From Acidobacterium sp. (GTDB lineage: Bacteria > Acidobacteriota > Terriglobia > Terriglobales > Acidobacteriaceae), in assembly GCA_003152595.1 (NCBI GenBank), contig PMAM01000074.1, positions 532-7,364 of the forward strand: a DNA stretch of 6,833 nucleotides, in the 5' to 3' direction. The notes under the pieces were generated by a model that was given only the letters and a program-made list of their open reading frames with translations, was not told the DNA's origin and did no database searches. Below are positions 5,483-6,833 of the stretch, piece after piece (the first letter of the stretch is position 1; every line of letters begins with the position of its first letter). Both the position numbers and the translations under genes were made by a program.

Positions 5483-6833
5483 TGTCTCTCGCGTGCCAGT
5501 GCATCTCCCAACCCAGATACCGGATCGCCGCCTCATACACCGGCGCCGCCACATTCGAGAAGTTCGCCGCCACGTGATGCTCGAAGCCCTGCTCGCAAAT
5601 CTCGTGCAGCAGCTTCTGCAGATGAGGAATCTTTGCCACGCCCGCGCCACCAAACGTCTCCAGTGGATCGTTCGTAAACTCGCCCTCGCCGATGTACCCG
5701 CGGATCTTCCCCTTATAGTCGTCAGTCGAGAAGCGCACGTAGCTCATCGGGCCCGCCTTCACGCGTCCCACGCAGGTGCCGAACGTGTTCTCCTTGCCCA
5801 CGGTCCCGGCGATGATCGCCTGGAAGTCCATCACCACGTCGGCAAAGAAATGCTTCGGCAAATTCGAGCAGTGGAAGCAGACGCACTTGTTTTCGTCGTC
5901 GCCGTAGTTGTTGTTCCAGTCCAGCAACGCGCTCGGCGTCTGGCTGGCCAGGGCCAGAGCATGCATGCTCACCGTGCCCATCACATCGGTTTCGCACGCG
6001 GCCGGCAGCAGGCGCTCGCTCATCATGCTCATCACCGTGCAGGGCACCACGCCGAAGTTCTCCTCCAGCGACGTCCAGCACTGCACCGCGCTGACCGTGC
6101 AATGCGTGTCCTTCATAAACCGCTCGATCGCGACGCCCAACTTCGCCATCTTCATCAGCGCAGCGGGGGGAATCCCCGTCGTCGGCACATAGGCCTGAAT
6201 CGCGTCCAGCTTCGTTTTCACGTCGGCCTCGTCGTCCTTCATGCGGCCGATGGTGCCAAAGATGTCCGACAGATCCAGCGTCACCACTGAAATTCCGTAC
6301 CGCTCCAATAGCTTCTCGCTGTAACGCACGGTGTTGAACGCCTGCGGCCGCGCGCCGATCGCGCCGATGCGCAGCTTCCTCAGACCGTTTGTCACCCGGC
6401 ACACCTTCGTGAACCAGTCCAGATCCCTGCCGAACTCCGCCGAGCTCGGCGACACCGTGTGCTTCGCCGTGATCGAGTACTTGATCCCGTACTGCATCAG
6501 GTTGTTGCACGCCGACATCTTGCCGCAGAAGCTGTCGCGCCGGTCGCTGATCTTCATGTCGTCACGGCGATCCGGCGTGGCCTGCACCAGTACCGGCACA
6601 TCCAGCTTCGAATAGCGGATCGAGTCCGCGATGCCGCGCTCGTCGCCGAAATTCGGCAGCGTCACGATAATGCCGTCAATCTCGTCGCGATGCGCGCGGA
6701 ACAGATCGCCGCATTTGATCGCATCGTCATGCGTCTCTACTGAGCCGAACTTCGACTGCTCCGGTGCGAGCGTAATCGCTTTGATGCCGGCCTTCTCCAG
6801 CACTTTCAATATCTCTTCGCGGCCCTCTTTGGC
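5475..6833 (-). CDS. L-fucose/L-arabinose isomerase-like protein (COG2407), 5' end cut off
   Basis: The frame is open from the right edge to TAG (5477-5475) and gives 452 residues, so only a short N-terminal piece, perhaps 15-25 residues, is missing. TTG at 6809-6807 is probably internal because the frame continues to the edge as AKEGREEI. The protein resembles the L-fucose isomerase-related family, cytoplasmic metal-dependent enzymes that interconvert aldoses and ketoses. Recognisable parts are the early IDGIIVTLPNFGDE and VPVLVQATP, the middle RIGAIGARPQAFNTVRYSEK, and then SLEENFG (Glu codons within 6060-6065), ACETDVMG (E at 5993-5991, D at 5987-5985) and CVCFHC (5885-5868). By analogy, the acidic residues and a histidine would bind Mn2+. 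The exact ligands and the sugar are not determined; related COG2407 enzymes act on different sugars. Leucine codons favour CTG, unlike the CTC of the plus-strand genes. The convergent terminator at 5426 follows the stop. Confidence 0.82.
   Translation of the reverse strand, partial: AKEGREEILKVLEKAGIKAITLAPEQSKFGSVETHDDAIKCGDLFRAHRDEIDGIIVTLPNFGDERGIADSIRYSKLDVPVLVQATPDRRDDMKISDRRDSFCGKMSACNNLMQYGIKYSITAKHTVSPSSAEFGRDLDWFTKVCRVTNGLRKLRIGAIGARPQAFNTVRYSEKLLERYGISVVTLDLSDIFGTIGRMKDDEADVKTKLDAIQAYVPTTGIPPAALMKMAKLGVAIERFMKDTHCTVSAVQCWTSLEENFGVVPCTVMSMMSERLLPAACETDVMGTVSMHALALASQTPSALLDWNNNYGDDENKCVCFHCSNLPKHFFADVVMDFQAIIAGTVGKENTFGTCVGRVKAGPMSYVRFSTDDYKGKIRGYIGEGEFTNDPLETFGGAGVAKIPHLQKLLHEICEQGFEHHVAANFSNVAAPVYEAAIRYLGWEMHWHARDRE

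Noticed and set aside
5493..6290. 265-codon plus-strand frame over the isomerase gene
   Set aside because: The product is His/Arg/Ala-rich throughout and the opposite strand carries the clear isomerase-like protein.
1..6833. CRISPR array, tRNA or rRNA genes, transposase or phage genes
   Set aside because: I found no regularly spaced repeats, cloverleaf-like sequences, ribosomal RNA signatures or mobile-element proteins on either strand.

Overview
The window reads as a piece of chromosome from a GC-rich member of the Acidobacteriota, probably class Terriglobia. The strongest clue is the first gene fragment, the tail of a protein matching the VWFA-related family that is characteristic of that phylum. 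Strongly C-ending codon use in the plus-strand genes, GTG starts and the mixture of a secreted glycosidase with sugar metabolism fit the same picture. The genus cannot be named from the sequence alone.

Layout from left to right. Positions 1-201 hold the 3' end of the VWFA-related gene. A 247-base gap follows (202-448). It contains a likely 32-residue single-helix membrane protein on the minus strand (256-354), with its own ribosome binding site and a perfect TATAAT box. Diverging from it is a CPBP-family intramembrane metalloprotease (449-1336), then a secreted GH27 alpha-galactosidase (1404-2588). A 147-base gap with short imperfect repeats and a possible promoter leads to a large gene for a 2-oxoglutarate dehydrogenase E1 component (2736-5216). 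The gap 5217-5474 holds a weak hairpin, a dubious 59-residue minus-strand frame, a strong hairpin that probably ends transcription from both sides, and a run of 7-base repeats. The last gene (5475 to the right edge, minus strand) is a COG2407-type L-fucose/L-arabinose isomerase-like protein that lacks only its N-terminus.

Functionally the window is a mix rather than one operon. The alpha-galactosidase would release galactose from plant-type oligosaccharides outside the cytoplasm. The isomerase-like protein could act on a sugar in the cytoplasm. The E1 enzyme belongs to the TCA cycle. The E1 gene is not followed by genes for its E2 or E3 partners, and its protein lacks the N-terminal segment that E. 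coli SucA uses for E2 contact.

I found no convincing undescribed multi-gene system, CRISPR array, tRNA, rRNA or insertion sequence. The observations most worth following up are the small membrane protein gene, the N-terminally short and isolated E1 gene, and the repeats flanking the E1 and isomerase genes.
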